Source: Arthrobacter sp. OY3WO11
Lineage (GTDB): Bacteria; Actinomycetota; Actinomycetes; Actinomycetales; Micrococcaceae
Direction: 5' to 3'
NCBI RefSeq assembly: GCF_001641125.1
Contig: NZ_LWLP01000001.1
Location: 2,069,658-2,133,657 of the forward strand
Length of the DNA: 64,000 nucleotides
The notes beneath the pieces are model-generated. The model ran no database searches and was not told the DNA's origin. It saw only the letters and a program-made list of their open reading frames with translations. The position numbers were made by a program, and so were the translations under genes. Positions 16,098 to 24,674 of the stretch are shown piece by piece (position 1 is the stretch's first letter; every line of letters begins with the position of its first letter).

Positions 16098-16922
16098 ATG
16101 CTCACTCACATGAACATCCACCGGATCCTTTGGGCTGTTATCGGAGTCCTAACGCTGGTTGCCGCCGCTATAGGGCTAGGGAACCCGCGCATCTACGACC
16201 GCATCGTCAATGAAAACCTCATTCCCGGGGCATATTCGCAGGACCTGCTCTCGGCACTCTCAGCATTCGGCCTCATGTATCTGGCCCTCACAGCACGTAT
16301 CGACCGACAGAAGCACCAGATAATTGCACTGGGGCTTATGGGCTATCTGTTCTACGCATATGGGATCTACGTGATCGAGCGAGCCTACAACGGCCTGTAC
16401 CTCGTCTACATGGCGATCTTCACGCTGGCCTTTTGGAGCTTGGTTTATGCAGGTGCCGACCTTCGCCTTGGCCTACCCAAACCAGCTCTCTCCAAGACGC
16501 TTCGCCTGGTATCGGCCTCCGGCGCCATCCTCCAGCCCCTCATCTTTTACCCGCTCTGGATCGGGATGCTCCTGCCCCTGATGCGAACCGGTGAGCAGAT
16601 CGACTCCATCTACTCGATCTTCGTCCTGGACCTGTGCTTCATCATGCCTGCCTTCCTGATCCTCTCCGTCCTGACCTACAGAAACCACGGAATCGGACTG
16701 TTGTTGCTACCGGCCATCTACGTCCTCGGCTTCACCCTCATCTTCTCCCTGGCCGTGGGCGAACTGGTCAAACCCATGTTCAACGCCGCGTTGAGCCCAG
16801 CCGCGTTCTGGCCGGCCCTTGCGTTGTCCCTGCTGTTCCTTGTCCTCGGTATCCTGCACCTGAGCAAACTGCAGGTCGTGAGCCCCAAAGCGCTGATAAC
16901 GGGGTCACTTCTGCCCCATTGA
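16098..16922 (+). CDS. Hypothetical seven-helix membrane protein
   Basis: A 274-residue integral membrane protein with about seven hydrophobic helices spread evenly from residue 7 to 262 and short charged loops; an inner-membrane carrier or sensor is possible. GAAAGG precedes the ATG at 16098. No known motif is apparent to me. It is intact, unlike the neighbour that follows after 30 bp. Confidence 0.6.
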   Translation: MLTHMNIHRILWAVIGVLTLVAAAIGLGNPRIYDRIVNENLIPGAYSQDLLSALSAFGLMYLALTARIDRQKHQIIALGLMGYLFYAYGIYVIERAYNGLYLVYMAIFTLAFWSLVYAGADLRLGLPKPALSKTLRLVSASGAILQPLIFYPLWIGMLLPLMRTGEQIDSIYSIFVLDLCFIMPAFLILSVLTYRNHGIGLLLLPAIYVLGFTLIFSLAVGELVKPMFNAALSPAAFWPALALSLLFLVLGILHLSKLQVVSPKALITGSLLPH

Positions 16923-16952
16923 CCGCGGAAGCGCAGGCGTATCCTCGGGAAT

Positions 16953-17297
16953 ATGGCCACCCCCGAACCATCCCCAAAGAGGAGGAAGACCGTGGGCGAG
17001 GCTATCTTCAACGTCACCATATTTTTCGTCGCGGCCATCCTTTGGGCAGCCTTCGGAGCGCTCCTGATTTGGCGTCAAGGTGATCTGAGCGACCTCTGGA
17101 ACAGTTTTTGAGGACAAAACTGGCTGCTGCAGGTAGTCGAGTTCGTTCTCCTCTTGCCCTGGGCCATCGCACTTTGGATTTTGAACACAGGTTGGTGGCT
17201 GTGGGTCCGCATCGTGCTTGTGCTCGCTCTTGCCTGGGTCAACCTCGTAATGTTCTGGCCCTGGGCTAGCAGTGACAAGCAAGTCCCGACTCCATAA
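16953..17297 (+). pseudogene. Small membrane protein split by an in-frame TGA
   Basis: From ATG 16953 the frame gives 52 residues with one membrane helix (VTIFFVAAILWAAFGALLIW), ending DLWNSF and TGA at 17109-17111. The same frame then stays open for 61 more codons with two more hydrophobic helices (QVVEFVLLLPWAIALWIL and WLWVRIVLVLALAWVNLVMF) to a TAA at 17295. The natural reading is one ~114-residue membrane protein with a TGG-to-TGA change; readthrough or two coupled proteins are alternatives. Confidence 0.5.
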
Positions 17298-17644
17298 ACC
17301 CTTACCGCTACCGGACCAGATACTGTCTCCCTTATTAACAGATTTCCACGACAGCGCAGCCCTGCTCGGATGACCGCTCGAGCTGACGGAAAAATCCGGC
17401 CTTCCCATGTCTCGGAAGCGCGTCTCAACAAAAAACGTCTCGCCGGGGGCGCATCCTGGACTTTGCGACTCAGAATGGCTGCAGGAGCACCTGAGTTACA
17501 CCCGTACCCGAAATTCCGGCCTAGGCTGCAGAGGAGCAGATGGACGGAATGGCCGTCCGACGCGTACAGAACCGCGGCGCCGTATCTGAGTGACGAGTAC
17601 CGGACTGGTGACCCGGAACGCTGCCGACATGGGCCAATTTCAAG

Positions 17645-17663
17645 GTGTGGACATTGTCCACAC
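17645..17663. promoter_or_regulatory. Perfect 8-bp palindrome
   Basis: GTGTGGAC and GTCCACAC are separated by ATT. The size and symmetry fit an operator or a recombinase accessory site about 90 bp inside attR. No gene starts nearby. Confidence 0.35.
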
Positions 17664-17755
17664 TGTTGGCTTCAGACTCGGCGGTACTGGGGTTGGTCCG
17701 GGACGGATTCCGCATGTTTCCGCGGATTCCCAGTGATCACAAGGTTTGGAATGCA

Positions 17756-17779
17756 GTTCGAGTCTCACCTCGGGCACAG
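17756..17779 (+). repeat. Right attachment site (attR)
   Basis: Copies 24 bases of the tRNA-Leu 3' end (3425-3448) with one mismatch. Sequence upstream of it does not continue the tRNA, as expected for attR. Confidence 0.85.
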
Positions 17780-18306
17780 CATATCCCTCGTCAGAGGGGG
17801 TTTGCTTTAACGTGTGTACAAAGCTTGTGGTGGCGTCCCTCTGTCGGGTGGTTCGCCGACTGTGGCCTGGCCGCCGGGATGGCCTCTTCAGTGTGTGAGG
17901 TGAGGGTTTGAGGGTCCTGGCTGGTGCGCTCTCCGCCTGCTGTGGTGGGTTCCGTGGTTTCTTGGTCAACACCTGTTCATGGGCGAAGGTACGTGGGACT
18001 ACATGACTTCGCCGACTTAGGTGTGGATGCCTTCTTGCGGGACTTCCCTCAGACGTCACGGGAGCCATCGACTCGCTGTGGGCGCCCCGCGCCCCGCCCA
18101 GTCAACAAAGCGTGGGCTGGTGATGCGCTGCCTGCTTGCCGGGGGACTGCCTTCGGTGGAGGCCGACCCCGCCGACGTTTCGGCCGGTGATTCTCGCGCA
18201 GCCTAAGGGAAAGACACGTGAATTGCTTGATTAGCTACATAGGACTGGTGCTTCAGCTGTCGCGCATCCACGACCTGGCGTTGCGGGCGGCGGAGCTGAG
18301 TATCCC

Positions 18307-19698
18307 TCAGTGACGCTGAGGTCCTCCGCTTGGGTGGGGGCTGGTCCGAGGACGACGTTGTGGGTTGACCCTCTCGAGATCGAGATGGTCCGGACGCTCC
18401 AGCAGCCGTGAGGCGGCGTATCCGATGACCAGGCCCCAGAAGGCTGCGTGGATGTTGAACAGATCGAGGCCGGAGATGGTCACCACGAAGGTCACCAGCG
18501 CTCCCAGAGTGAAGGTGGTGGAGAAGGCGGTCACGAACGCCTGCTGGAGTGCCCGCAGCATCGCGATTCCGCCAAGAACTAGGACGAATTCCTTGGGCGT
18601 GGCGAGCATCAGCCAGGTCAGGGTGGGAGCCAGCGCCGCGCAGGCCAGTGCGAGGCCACCATAGGTCACCGCTGCTGTGTACTGGCGTTCTTTATCCCCC
18701 GACGACGTCAACAGGGCGTTGGTGGGTCCGGTCACGCAAGCAGATACGGCGCCGCAGCCGGCGTTCAGCAGGGAGAATGCGCCGGACACGATGGCGAAGA
18801 CGTTCACCGGTGGCCGGTGGCCGGCGGCCCGGAGAACGGCGATGCCCTGGCCGTTTTGGACGAAGAGGACCGTCAGCGCCAGGGGGACCACCAGTTCCAG
18901 CTGCGACTCCCACGTGAACACCGGAGGGGTGAAGGCCGGGGCTGCCAGGAGAAAGCCGGGTTCACCGGCGACAAACTGCCCGCTGACGGCCACCGCCAGG
19001 CCGCCGGCCAGCAACGTCCCGAGGACCGGCGGGAGGAATTTTCCCAGGGCCGGCACCGCAGTCAGGAGCAGGAAGGCGCCCACCATCGGGGCGGCAATGA
19101 CCGGATTGGCTTGGGTCGAGGACACGATATCCGTGCCGAAGCGGAGGAAGACAGCGGCGACCATGGCCATGACGATCGGCATGGGAATCATCGCCATGAT
19201 CCGCCGGACCACCCCTGTGGCGCCCAGCGCCAGGATGAGCAGGCCGGCAGTGAAGAACGTACCCACCACTTCCGCGAAGGAAAGGTGCTGCAGCGACGGC
19301 CCGAGCAGTACCGTGCCTGGAATCGACCAGGCGAATCCCAGCGGCTGCCGGTACATCAGAGACATGAGGAGTGTCGCGGCGCCGCCGGAGAACAGTATGC
19401 CGAAAACCCACGAGGCGAGCTGGTCCTGGCTCAGCCCGCCCGCTGCCCCGACGGCGAGGGTGACGGCGATGGGCCCGGAGGCGGTGAAGACCAGGCCAAT
19501 GGCGCCGTTGGACAGGTAGGCGGGTGCCACGTCCCGAAGGAAACGCCGTGGTCCGGCCGGACGGCGTCCGGGCCGTTCCAGGAGCGGTTGCTGCGAAGGC
19601 GGCAGCTCCGCGGCCGGCAGCCCGGGCGCCGGCTCTGCATGGACGGGCGCTGCTGCGGTTTCGGGCTGGGTGGATGGGTCCTGGCGGGAAGTGGGCAT
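18307..19698 (-). CDS. benE: Benzoate/H+ symporter BenE
   Basis: A 463-residue inner-membrane permease of the BenE family, importing benzoate with protons. About 40 residues of Pro-rich cytosolic start precede roughly twelve hydrophobic segments. Family-like stretches include LSNGAIGLVFTASGPIAV, a Gln- and Ser-rich GLSQDQLASW, NAGCGAVSACVTGPTNA and the closing FWGLVIGYAASRLLERP. The ATG at 19698 has an AGGAGCC sequence upstream; an in-frame longer start (19791) would run through the catA terminator and is unlikely. It lies downstream of catA on the same strand, separated by a terminator, so its expression may be partly independent. Confidence 0.93.
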   Translation of the reverse strand: MPTSRQDPSTQPETAAAPVHAEPAPGLPAAELPPSQQPLLERPGRRPAGPRRFLRDVAPAYLSNGAIGLVFTASGPIAVTLAVGAAGGLSQDQLASWVFGILFSGGAATLLMSLMYRQPLGFAWSIPGTVLLGPSLQHLSFAEVVGTFFTAGLLILALGATGVVRRIMAMIPMPIVMAMVAAVFLRFGTDIVSSTQANPVIAAPMVGAFLLLTAVPALGKFLPPVLGTLLAGGLAVAVSGQFVAGEPGFLLAAPAFTPPVFTWESQLELVVPLALTVLFVQNGQGIAVLRAAGHRPPVNVFAIVSGAFSLLNAGCGAVSACVTGPTNALLTSSGDKERQYTAAVTYGGLALACAALAPTLTWLMLATPKEFVLVLGGIAMLRALQQAFVTAFSTTFTLGALVTFVVTISGLDLFNIHAAFWGLVIGYAASRLLERPDHLDLERVNPQRRPRTSPHPSGGPQRH

Positions 19699-19728
19699 CC
19701 TGGCTCCTGGCTGCGTGGTCAGAAAAGG

Positions 19729-19762
19729 CAGGCGCCCCGGAGATGCAGCTCCGGGGCGCCTG
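19729..19762 (-). terminator. Rho-independent terminator after catA
   Basis: Perfect 13-bp arms (19729-19741 and 19750-19762) with an 8-base loop. On the minus strand they are followed by TGCCTTTTCT. It lies between the catA stop and benE start. Confidence 0.85.
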
Positions 19763-19809
19763 GGTTGCCGGGCCTTGGCGCCCGGCCTCAAACAAGCAGG
19801 GGCAAAGAC

Positions 19810-20694
19810 CTACTTGGTCTCGCCTTCCTTGGCGAGGACGTAGTTGTACACAACATCCTCGCCGGCTCCGCCGTCCGTGCGGGGTTTGGGGTCCAGCATC
19901 AGTTCCGGCTTGACGGCCGAGGCGATGTCGTCGGCGTTGTGCGGGTCGCCCGGGAAGTAGAGCTGCTGGGTGACGGGCTGGTAGCCGGGTGCCGAGACCT
20001 TGATGTGGATGTGGGCCGGGCGCCAGGCGTGCCAGCCGGCCGCCTCGATGAGCTGGCCGCAAGCGCCGTCCGTGGGGATCTGGTACGGCGCCGGACGCAT
20101 GGTGTTGATTTCGAAGCGGCCCTGGTCGTCGGCCTTGACCGTGGCGCGGAAGAGCCATTCGGGCAGGCCCGGGGCGTACTGCGAGTAGAAACCGGCGGCG
20201 TCCGCGTGCCAGATTTCCACCTGGGCGTTCTGGAGGGCATTGCCGTTGGTGTCCGTGAACTGGCCGGTGAAGCGCAGCGGGGTGCCCTCTTCGCCGTCGC
20301 GCATGAGGACAGTGGCCGGCGTCGCAAGCTCCGGCGACCCTGGCACGTAGTAGGGGCCCTCGATGGTGCCCTTGGTGCCGGGGCGCTCCTGGGAGTTGAC
20401 GTCCTCCACCGTATGCTCCAGCCACACGTCAAGGAACAGCGGCCACTCGCCGTCGGTACCCACCTTGATGAGCCACGCCTTCAGGGCGTTGTACTCCTCA
20501 TAGGTGACCTCGTGCTCAATGACGATGTCATTCGCGGCCTTGATGAGCGCGCCGGCCAGCAGGCTCACGCGTTCCTTGGGCACGCTCAGTTCCGAAAGCT
20601 TGCCGGAAGCGGTGAAGCGTTCGGTAGCCTTCGAGCCGGCTTCAACGGCCGTGCCCTCGTTCTCGTTCCGGATATCCACTTGGGTCTCAGTCAT
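19810..20694 (-). CDS. catA: Catechol 1,2-dioxygenase
   Basis: Intradiol ring-cleaving non-haem Fe(III) enzyme turning catechol and O2 into cis,cis-muconate, the first step of the ortho pathway. The 294-residue protein has the N-terminal helical linker domain (about 20-100) and the catalytic beta-sandwich. Iron ligands are expected from the Tyr in GPYYVPG, the Tyr near FYSQYAPG, and the two His in WRPAHIHIKV. ATG 20694 with GGAG six bases upstream is preferred over an in-frame GTG at 20706. It is transcribed away from benABCD, sharing the 330-bp control region. Confidence 0.95.
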   Translation of the reverse strand: MTETQVDIRNENEGTAVEAGSKATERFTASGKLSELSVPKERVSLLAGALIKAANDIVIEHEVTYEEYNALKAWLIKVGTDGEWPLFLDVWLEHTVEDVNSQERPGTKGTIEGPYYVPGSPELATPATVLMRDGEEGTPLRFTGQFTDTNGNALQNAQVEIWHADAAGFYSQYAPGLPEWLFRATVKADDQGRFEINTMRPAPYQIPTDGACGQLIEAAGWHAWRPAHIHIKVSAPGYQPVTQQLYFPGDPHNADDIASAVKPELMLDPKPRTDGGAGEDVVYNYVLAKEGETK

Positions 20695-21023
20695 GGCGGT
20701 CTCCACCTTCGTCTTTGAAATTGGGGCCCAGGAAGGTCTCCTGTACCCGCCGCGGGACGCCGGCGCAGGAGAACCTGCGGGCCGTGGCGTCGCGTGATGT
20801 CTGTCTCATCGTAGGTCCGAAGATAATGACGAAACAAATATTGATAAGGCCGAATTTTAGTCATTATCGGAACATAAACACACCCTTGGTCGACCCTAGG
20901 TGTTTGCCTGATGTGAGACGAGTCACGGCAGGGAAGAATTGCCTCTAACGTCCACCGCCGGCGCCGCCGCCAGCCCGGACCTCCCGCCCATCCGTCCAGC
21001 AATCTCCAATGAGGGAGCACGCC
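20695..21023. promoter_or_regulatory. Divergent catA/benA control region
   Basis: AT-rich for this genome. It contains a 9-bp inverted repeat GATAATGAC (20822-20830) / GTCATTATC (20860-20868) around the AT-rich core, and AAACAC (20876-20881) / GTGTTT (20900-20905) nearer benA. These are candidate binding sites for the LuxR-type or LysR-type regulators of the cluster. Confidence 0.55.
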
Positions 21024-22409
21024 ATGACCGAGAACCTGATCCATACCCGCGAGGTCCTTGCCGACGCCGTGGTCGACGACCGTGAGAACGGCATCATCCG
21101 GGCCAAGCGCGAAATCTTCACTGACCAGGACATCTTCGAGCTCGAGATGAAGCACATCTTCGAAGGCAACTGGGTATACCTGGCCCACGAGTCCCAGATC
21201 CCCAACGTGGGTGACTACTTCACCACGTATATCGGCCGCACCCCGGTGATGATCACCCGGGACAAGGACGAGAAACTCAACTGCCTGGTCAATGCCTGTT
21301 CGCACCGCGGCGCCATGCTGTGCCGCCGCAAGACGGACAACCGCACCACCTTCACCTGCCCGTTCCACGGCTGGACGTTCAAGAACTCCGGCGAACTGCT
21401 GAAGGTCAAGGACTCCAGGAACGCCGGCTACCCCGAGACCTTCAACAAGGAAGGCTCGCACGACCTCACCAAGGTGGCCCGCTTCGAGTCCTACCGCGGC
21501 TTCCTGTTCGGGTCGCTGAAGGCTGACGTGCTTCCGCTCGAGGAGCACCTGGGCGATGCCACCAAGGTGATCGACTCCATCGTGGACCAGTCGCCCGAAG
21601 GCCTGGAGGTGCTGCGCGGTTCCTCCACCTACACCTATGACGGCAACTGGAAGGTCCAGGCTGAGAACGGGGCGGACGGGTACCACGTTACGGCCGTGCA
21701 CTGGAACTACGCCGCCACCACAGCCCGCCGCAGCGCCGGTGACTCCGCCAACAAGACCAAGGCCATGGACGCCGGCAAGTGGGGCAAGGTCAAAGGCGGC
21801 TTCTACTCCTACGACCACGGCCACCTGCTCCTGTGGCAGGAATGGACCAATCCCGAGGACCGTCCGCTCTGGGACCGGCGCGAGGAACTGGTGCAGAAGT
21901 ACGGCGAGGAAATGGCGAACTTCATGATCAACATCTCACGCAACCTTTGCCTGTACCCGAACGTTTACATCATGGACCAGTTCTCCTCGCAGATCCGCCA
22001 CTTCCGGCCGATTTCCGCGGACCAGACCGAGGTGACGATCTACTGCATCGCACCCAAGGGCGAGTCCCAGGAGAACCGCTCCAAGCGCATCCGCCAGTAC
22101 GAGGACTTCTTCAACGCCACCGGCATGGCCACGCCTGACGACCTCGAGGAATTCCGCTCCTGCAACAAGACCTACTGGGCCACCAGCGCCCCGTGGAACG
22201 ACATGACCCGTGGCTCCACCCACGAGATCTCCGGCCCGGACGAGCAGGCCCAGGCCCTGGGGATGACCAGGGTCATCGCCTCCGGCGTGCGCACCGAAGA
22301 CGAAGGGCTCTACCCCATCCAGCACGGGTACTGGAAGGAAGTCATGGACCGTGCCCTGGCGGAGGAAGAGGAGCGTTCCGCGCTGGACTCATTCCCCGCC
22401 TCCGCCTGA
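21024..22409 (+). CDS. benA: Benzoate 1,2-dioxygenase, large subunit
   Basis: Alpha subunit of the ring-hydroxylating dioxygenase that adds O2 to benzoate, giving the cis-diol. Of 461 residues, the Rieske [2Fe-2S] site is CSHRG (Cys92, His94) and CPFHGW (Cys112, His115). The mononuclear iron site is in the segment [15 protein letters not shown] (about residues 215-230). ATG 21024, with GAGGGAG seven bases upstream, is preferred over one five codons earlier. It opens the benABCD operon; benB follows after 35 bp. Confidence 0.96.
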   Translation: MTENLIHTREVLADAVVDDRENGIIRAKREIFTDQDIFELEMKHIFEGNWVYLAHESQIPNVGDYFTTYIGRTPVMITRDKDEKLNCLVNACSHRGAMLCRRKTDNRTTFTCPFHGWTFKNSGELLKVKDSRNAGYPETFNKEGSHDLTKVARFESYRGFLFGSLKADVLPLEEHLGDATKVIDSIVDQSPEGLEVLRGSSTYTYDGNWKVQAENGADGYHVTAVHWNYAATTARRSAGDSANKTKAMDAGKWGKVKGGFYSYDHGHLLLWQEWTNPEDRPLWDRREELVQKYGEEMANFMINISRNLCLYPNVYIMDQFSSQIRHFRPISADQTEVTIYCIAPKGESQENRSKRIRQYEDFFNATGMATPDDLEEFRSCNKTYWATSAPWNDMTRGSTHEISGPDEQAQALGMTRVIASGVRTEDEGLYPIQHGYWKEVMDRALAEEEERSALDSFPASA

Positions 22410-22444
22410 CAGAGCCCACCGGAACCACAGAGAGCGCAGACCCC

Positions 22445-22981
22445 ATGACCAACCTGACCCAAACCGCCCCGGTCCTGAAGACCGCGGAGGAGATCGCAAC
22501 CCTGGAAACGGTCCGGGCGTTCCTTTACCGGGAAGCCCGCCTGCTGGACGACCGCCAGTTCGACGAATGGCTCGCGTGCTACCACCCGGATTCCGAATTC
22601 TGGATGCCGGCCTGGGACGTGGACGACCAAATGACGCAGGACCCCCAGAACGAGATCTCCCTGATCTACTACGACAACCGCGGCGGCATCGAGGACCGGG
22701 TGTTCCGGATCAAGACCGACCGGTCTTCGGCGACCTCCCTCCCCGAGCCGCGCACGGGCCACAACATCACGGACGTTGAGGTTCTGGCGAACGACGGCGG
22801 CCGGGTGGAGGTGCGCTTCAACTGGTTCACCCTCTACTTCCGCTACAACACGACGGACACGTACTTCGGCACCAGCTACTACACGATCGACCTTTCCGGC
22901 CCGCAGCCGGTGATCCTGAAGAAGAAGGTCGTCCTGAAGAACGACTACATCCACCACGTGGTGGACGTCTACATGATCTGA
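22445..22981 (+). CDS. benB: Benzoate 1,2-dioxygenase, small subunit
   Basis: Beta subunit (178 residues) of the dioxygenase; it has a structural role and forms the alpha3beta3 oligomer with BenA. The cone-shaped NTF2-like fold of the family is reflected in EEIATLETVRAFLYREARLLDDRQFDEWL at the N terminus (split here across residues 15-45), SEFWMPAW and the ending VVLKNDYIHHVVDVYMI. Length matches the usual ~160-180 residues. It lies between benA and benC on one transcript. Confidence 0.95.
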   Translation: MTNLTQTAPVLKTAEEIATLETVRAFLYREARLLDDRQFDEWLACYHPDSEFWMPAWDVDDQMTQDPQNEISLIYYDNRGGIEDRVFRIKTDRSSATSLPEPRTGHNITDVEVLANDGGRVEVRFNWFTLYFRYNTTDTYFGTSYYTIDLSGPQPVILKKKVVLKNDYIHHVVDVYMI

Positions 22982-23102
22982 CCTGCCCGTGCGGCGCCCG
23001 GAGTTCCCCGGCGCCGCACTGCAGGTCACATTCCGTGCCCGCCGGGCACACGAGAACTTTTCCCGGGACGCGACGACGCGCCCGCCCAGCCAGGAGGACC
23101 CC

Positions 23103-24674
23103 ATGGGCCATAAAGTAGCCCTCAGCTTCGAAGACGGCGTTACCAAAGTCATCAAGGTCGGCGACTATGAAACCGTCATGGACGCGGCCTACAAGGCGCG
23201 CATCAACATCCCGTCGGACTGCCGCGACGGCGCCTGCGGCACCTGCAAGGCGTTCTGCGATTCCGGGTCCTTCGACCCGGGCGACTACATCGACGACGCC
23301 ATGACCGAAGAGGAGCTGGAAAAGGGCTATCTGCTGACCTGCCAGGCAGTCCCGGAATCCGACCTGGCCATCCAGATCCCGGCCACGTCGGAGTCAGCGA
23401 AGACGGCGGCGGCCACCTTCACCTCCACCATCAAGGAGCTCAACCGGCACACGGACACCACGGTGTCTTTCACCCTCGAGGTGGACAACCGGGATGCGCT
23501 GGCCTTCCTTCCCGGCCAGTACGTCAACCTCAAGGTTCCCGGCACCGACGCCGAGCGGTCCTACTCTTTCAGCAGTGGCCCCGAGGTTGAGGACGCGTCC
23601 TTCATGGTCCGCGTCACCCCGCAGGGCGCCATGTCCGAATACCTGCGCGACCGCGCGGCAGTAGGCGACTCCGTTGAATTCACCGGCCCCTACGGCTCGT
23701 TCTTCCTGCGCGAACCCAAGCGGCCCCTGCTGCTTCTGGCCGGCGGCACCGGCCTGGCCCCGCTCCTGTCCATCCTTGAAAAACTCTCCGAAAACCCGCC
23801 GTCCAGCCCGGTCCACCTCATCTACGGGCTCACCCGGGAGGCGGACATCGTGGGCCTGGACTGGCTGCGTGCCTACGAAGCGAAGCTGCCCGGCTTCACC
23901 TGGGACTACATCGCCTCCGAGCCCGGCACCTCGGCCCCGCACACCGGCTACGTCACACAGATCATCGAACCGAAACACCTCAACGAAGGCGACGTGGACG
24001 TCTACCTCTGCGGCCCGCCCCCCATGGTCAACGCCGTCTCCAAGTGGCTGGACACTGAAGGCATCCAGCCTGCCAACTTCTACTTCGAGCGGTTCGCTCC
24101 GAAGGAGACCACCGGAGGCGACGCCGAAACGGGTGCCCCGGCGCCGGCCGGGAAGATCCAGGCCGAAGGCGACACGATGAGCCGCGGCGAGGCAGTGTCC
24201 TCGCTGGAGACCGGCCGGCTGGATTTCGGCAAGGAGGACAGCTTCGCCCACCTCGACGCCCGCATGGGCCTGGAGCTGGCGGTCAGCGAACTGCTGCTGG
24301 GCAGGCTCAGCGAAGCGCAGCTGCGCCAGTTCCGCCGGCTCGCCGAAGCCACCACGGCGTCAGTGGACGGCGGGAACATCACGGACCCCGAGGAGTTCGC
24401 GCGCACCAACGAGGAATTCCACGAGTACCTCTTCATGATCTGCGACAACCCCATGCTGCTGGAGTCCTACCGGCGCCTGGATGTGCACGCCCAGATGGCC
24501 GCGGCCCTCGACGCCGGAACGCCGATCTTCGAGCGGGTCACCCAGGACCACCTGGACATCGTGGACGCCTTTGAACGTGGTGACAAGGACCGTCTCCGCG
24601 CCGTCATCACCGCACACGCCCACGACGCTAAGGACACCATGGCCGGCGCCATCGACGCCAAGGCTGCCCTCTGA
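23103..24674 (+). CDS. benC: Benzoate dioxygenase reductase with FCD-like tail
   Basis: Electron-transfer subunit passing electrons from NADH through FAD and a plant-type [2Fe-2S] centre to BenAB. The ferredoxin domain has Cys40, Cys45, Cys48 and Cys80 (DCRDGACGTC, LLTCQ). The FAD domain has RSYS at 152-155 and the NAD domain GGTGLAP (214-220) and CGPPPM. The usual proteobacterial protein ends near residue 335-340. Here 523 residues are present, and 385-520 resemble the FCD ligand-binding domain of GntR regulators (NEEFHEYL, QDHLDIVDAFERGD, ITAHAHD). Long BenC proteins may be common in actinobacteria, but the role of the tail is not clear. The last base overlaps the benD start. Confidence 0.92.
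   Translation: MGHKVALSFEDGVTKVIKVGDYETVMDAAYKARINIPSDCRDGACGTCKAFCDSGSFDPGDYIDDAMTEEELEKGYLLTCQAVPESDLAIQIPATSESAKTAAATFTSTIKELNRHTDTTVSFTLEVDNRDALAFLPGQYVNLKVPGTDAERSYSFSSGPEVEDASFMVRVTPQGAMSEYLRDRAAVGDSVEFTGPYGSFFLREPKRPLLLLAGGTGLAPLLSILEKLSENPPSSPVHLIYGLTREADIVGLDWLRAYEAKLPGFTWDYIASEPGTSAPHTGYVTQIIEPKHLNEGDVDVYLCGPPPMVNAVSKWLDTEGIQPANFYFERFAPKETTGGDAETGAPAPAGKIQAEGDTMSRGEAVSSLETGRLDFGKEDSFAHLDARMGLELAVSELLLGRLSEAQLRQFRRLAEATTASVDGGNITDPEEFARTNEEFHEYLFMICDNPMLLESYRRLDVHAQMAAALDAGTPIFERVTQDHLDIVDAFERGDKDRLRAVITAHAHDAKDTMAGAIDAKAAL

Larger units (their letters stand above)
3446..17779. mobile_element. Decayed integrative element in tRNA-Leu (~14.3 kb)
   Basis: The element is bounded by the tRNA-Leu gene on the left and a 24-bp near-identical copy of its 3' end on the right. 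It contains a truncated integrase next to the tRNA, fragments of conjugation genes, an IS3 transposase fragment, a DNA methyltransferase, and many frameshifted genes, while the flanking core genes are intact. This fits an old integrative-conjugative element that has lost integration and transfer functions. Exact boundaries are inferred from the repeat. The right end seems to abut the remnant of a second element, because an 11-bp motif just inside the left end (3484-3494) recurs just outside the right end (17812-17822). Confidence 0.8.
17298..18306. other. Non-coding right flank of the element
   Basis: About 1 kb without a supported gene. It holds a palindrome at 17645-17663, the attR copy of the tRNA end (17756-17779) and an 11-bp copy (17812-17822) of a motif inside the left end of the element. 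The short open frames here lack ribosome sites and family resemblance. Confidence 0.6.

Noticed and set aside
17109-17111. TGA as selenocysteine codon
   Set aside because: No SECIS-like hairpin directly after the codon, and the protein has no redox motif; nonsense change is simpler.
17645-17911. 88-residue frame across attR
   Set aside because: It runs over the attachment site and tRNA-derived bases; no start site and no domain.
18817-20718. 633-residue plus-strand frame opposite benE and catA
   Set aside because: Spans two known genes antisense and crosses the catA terminator; composition typical of shadows.
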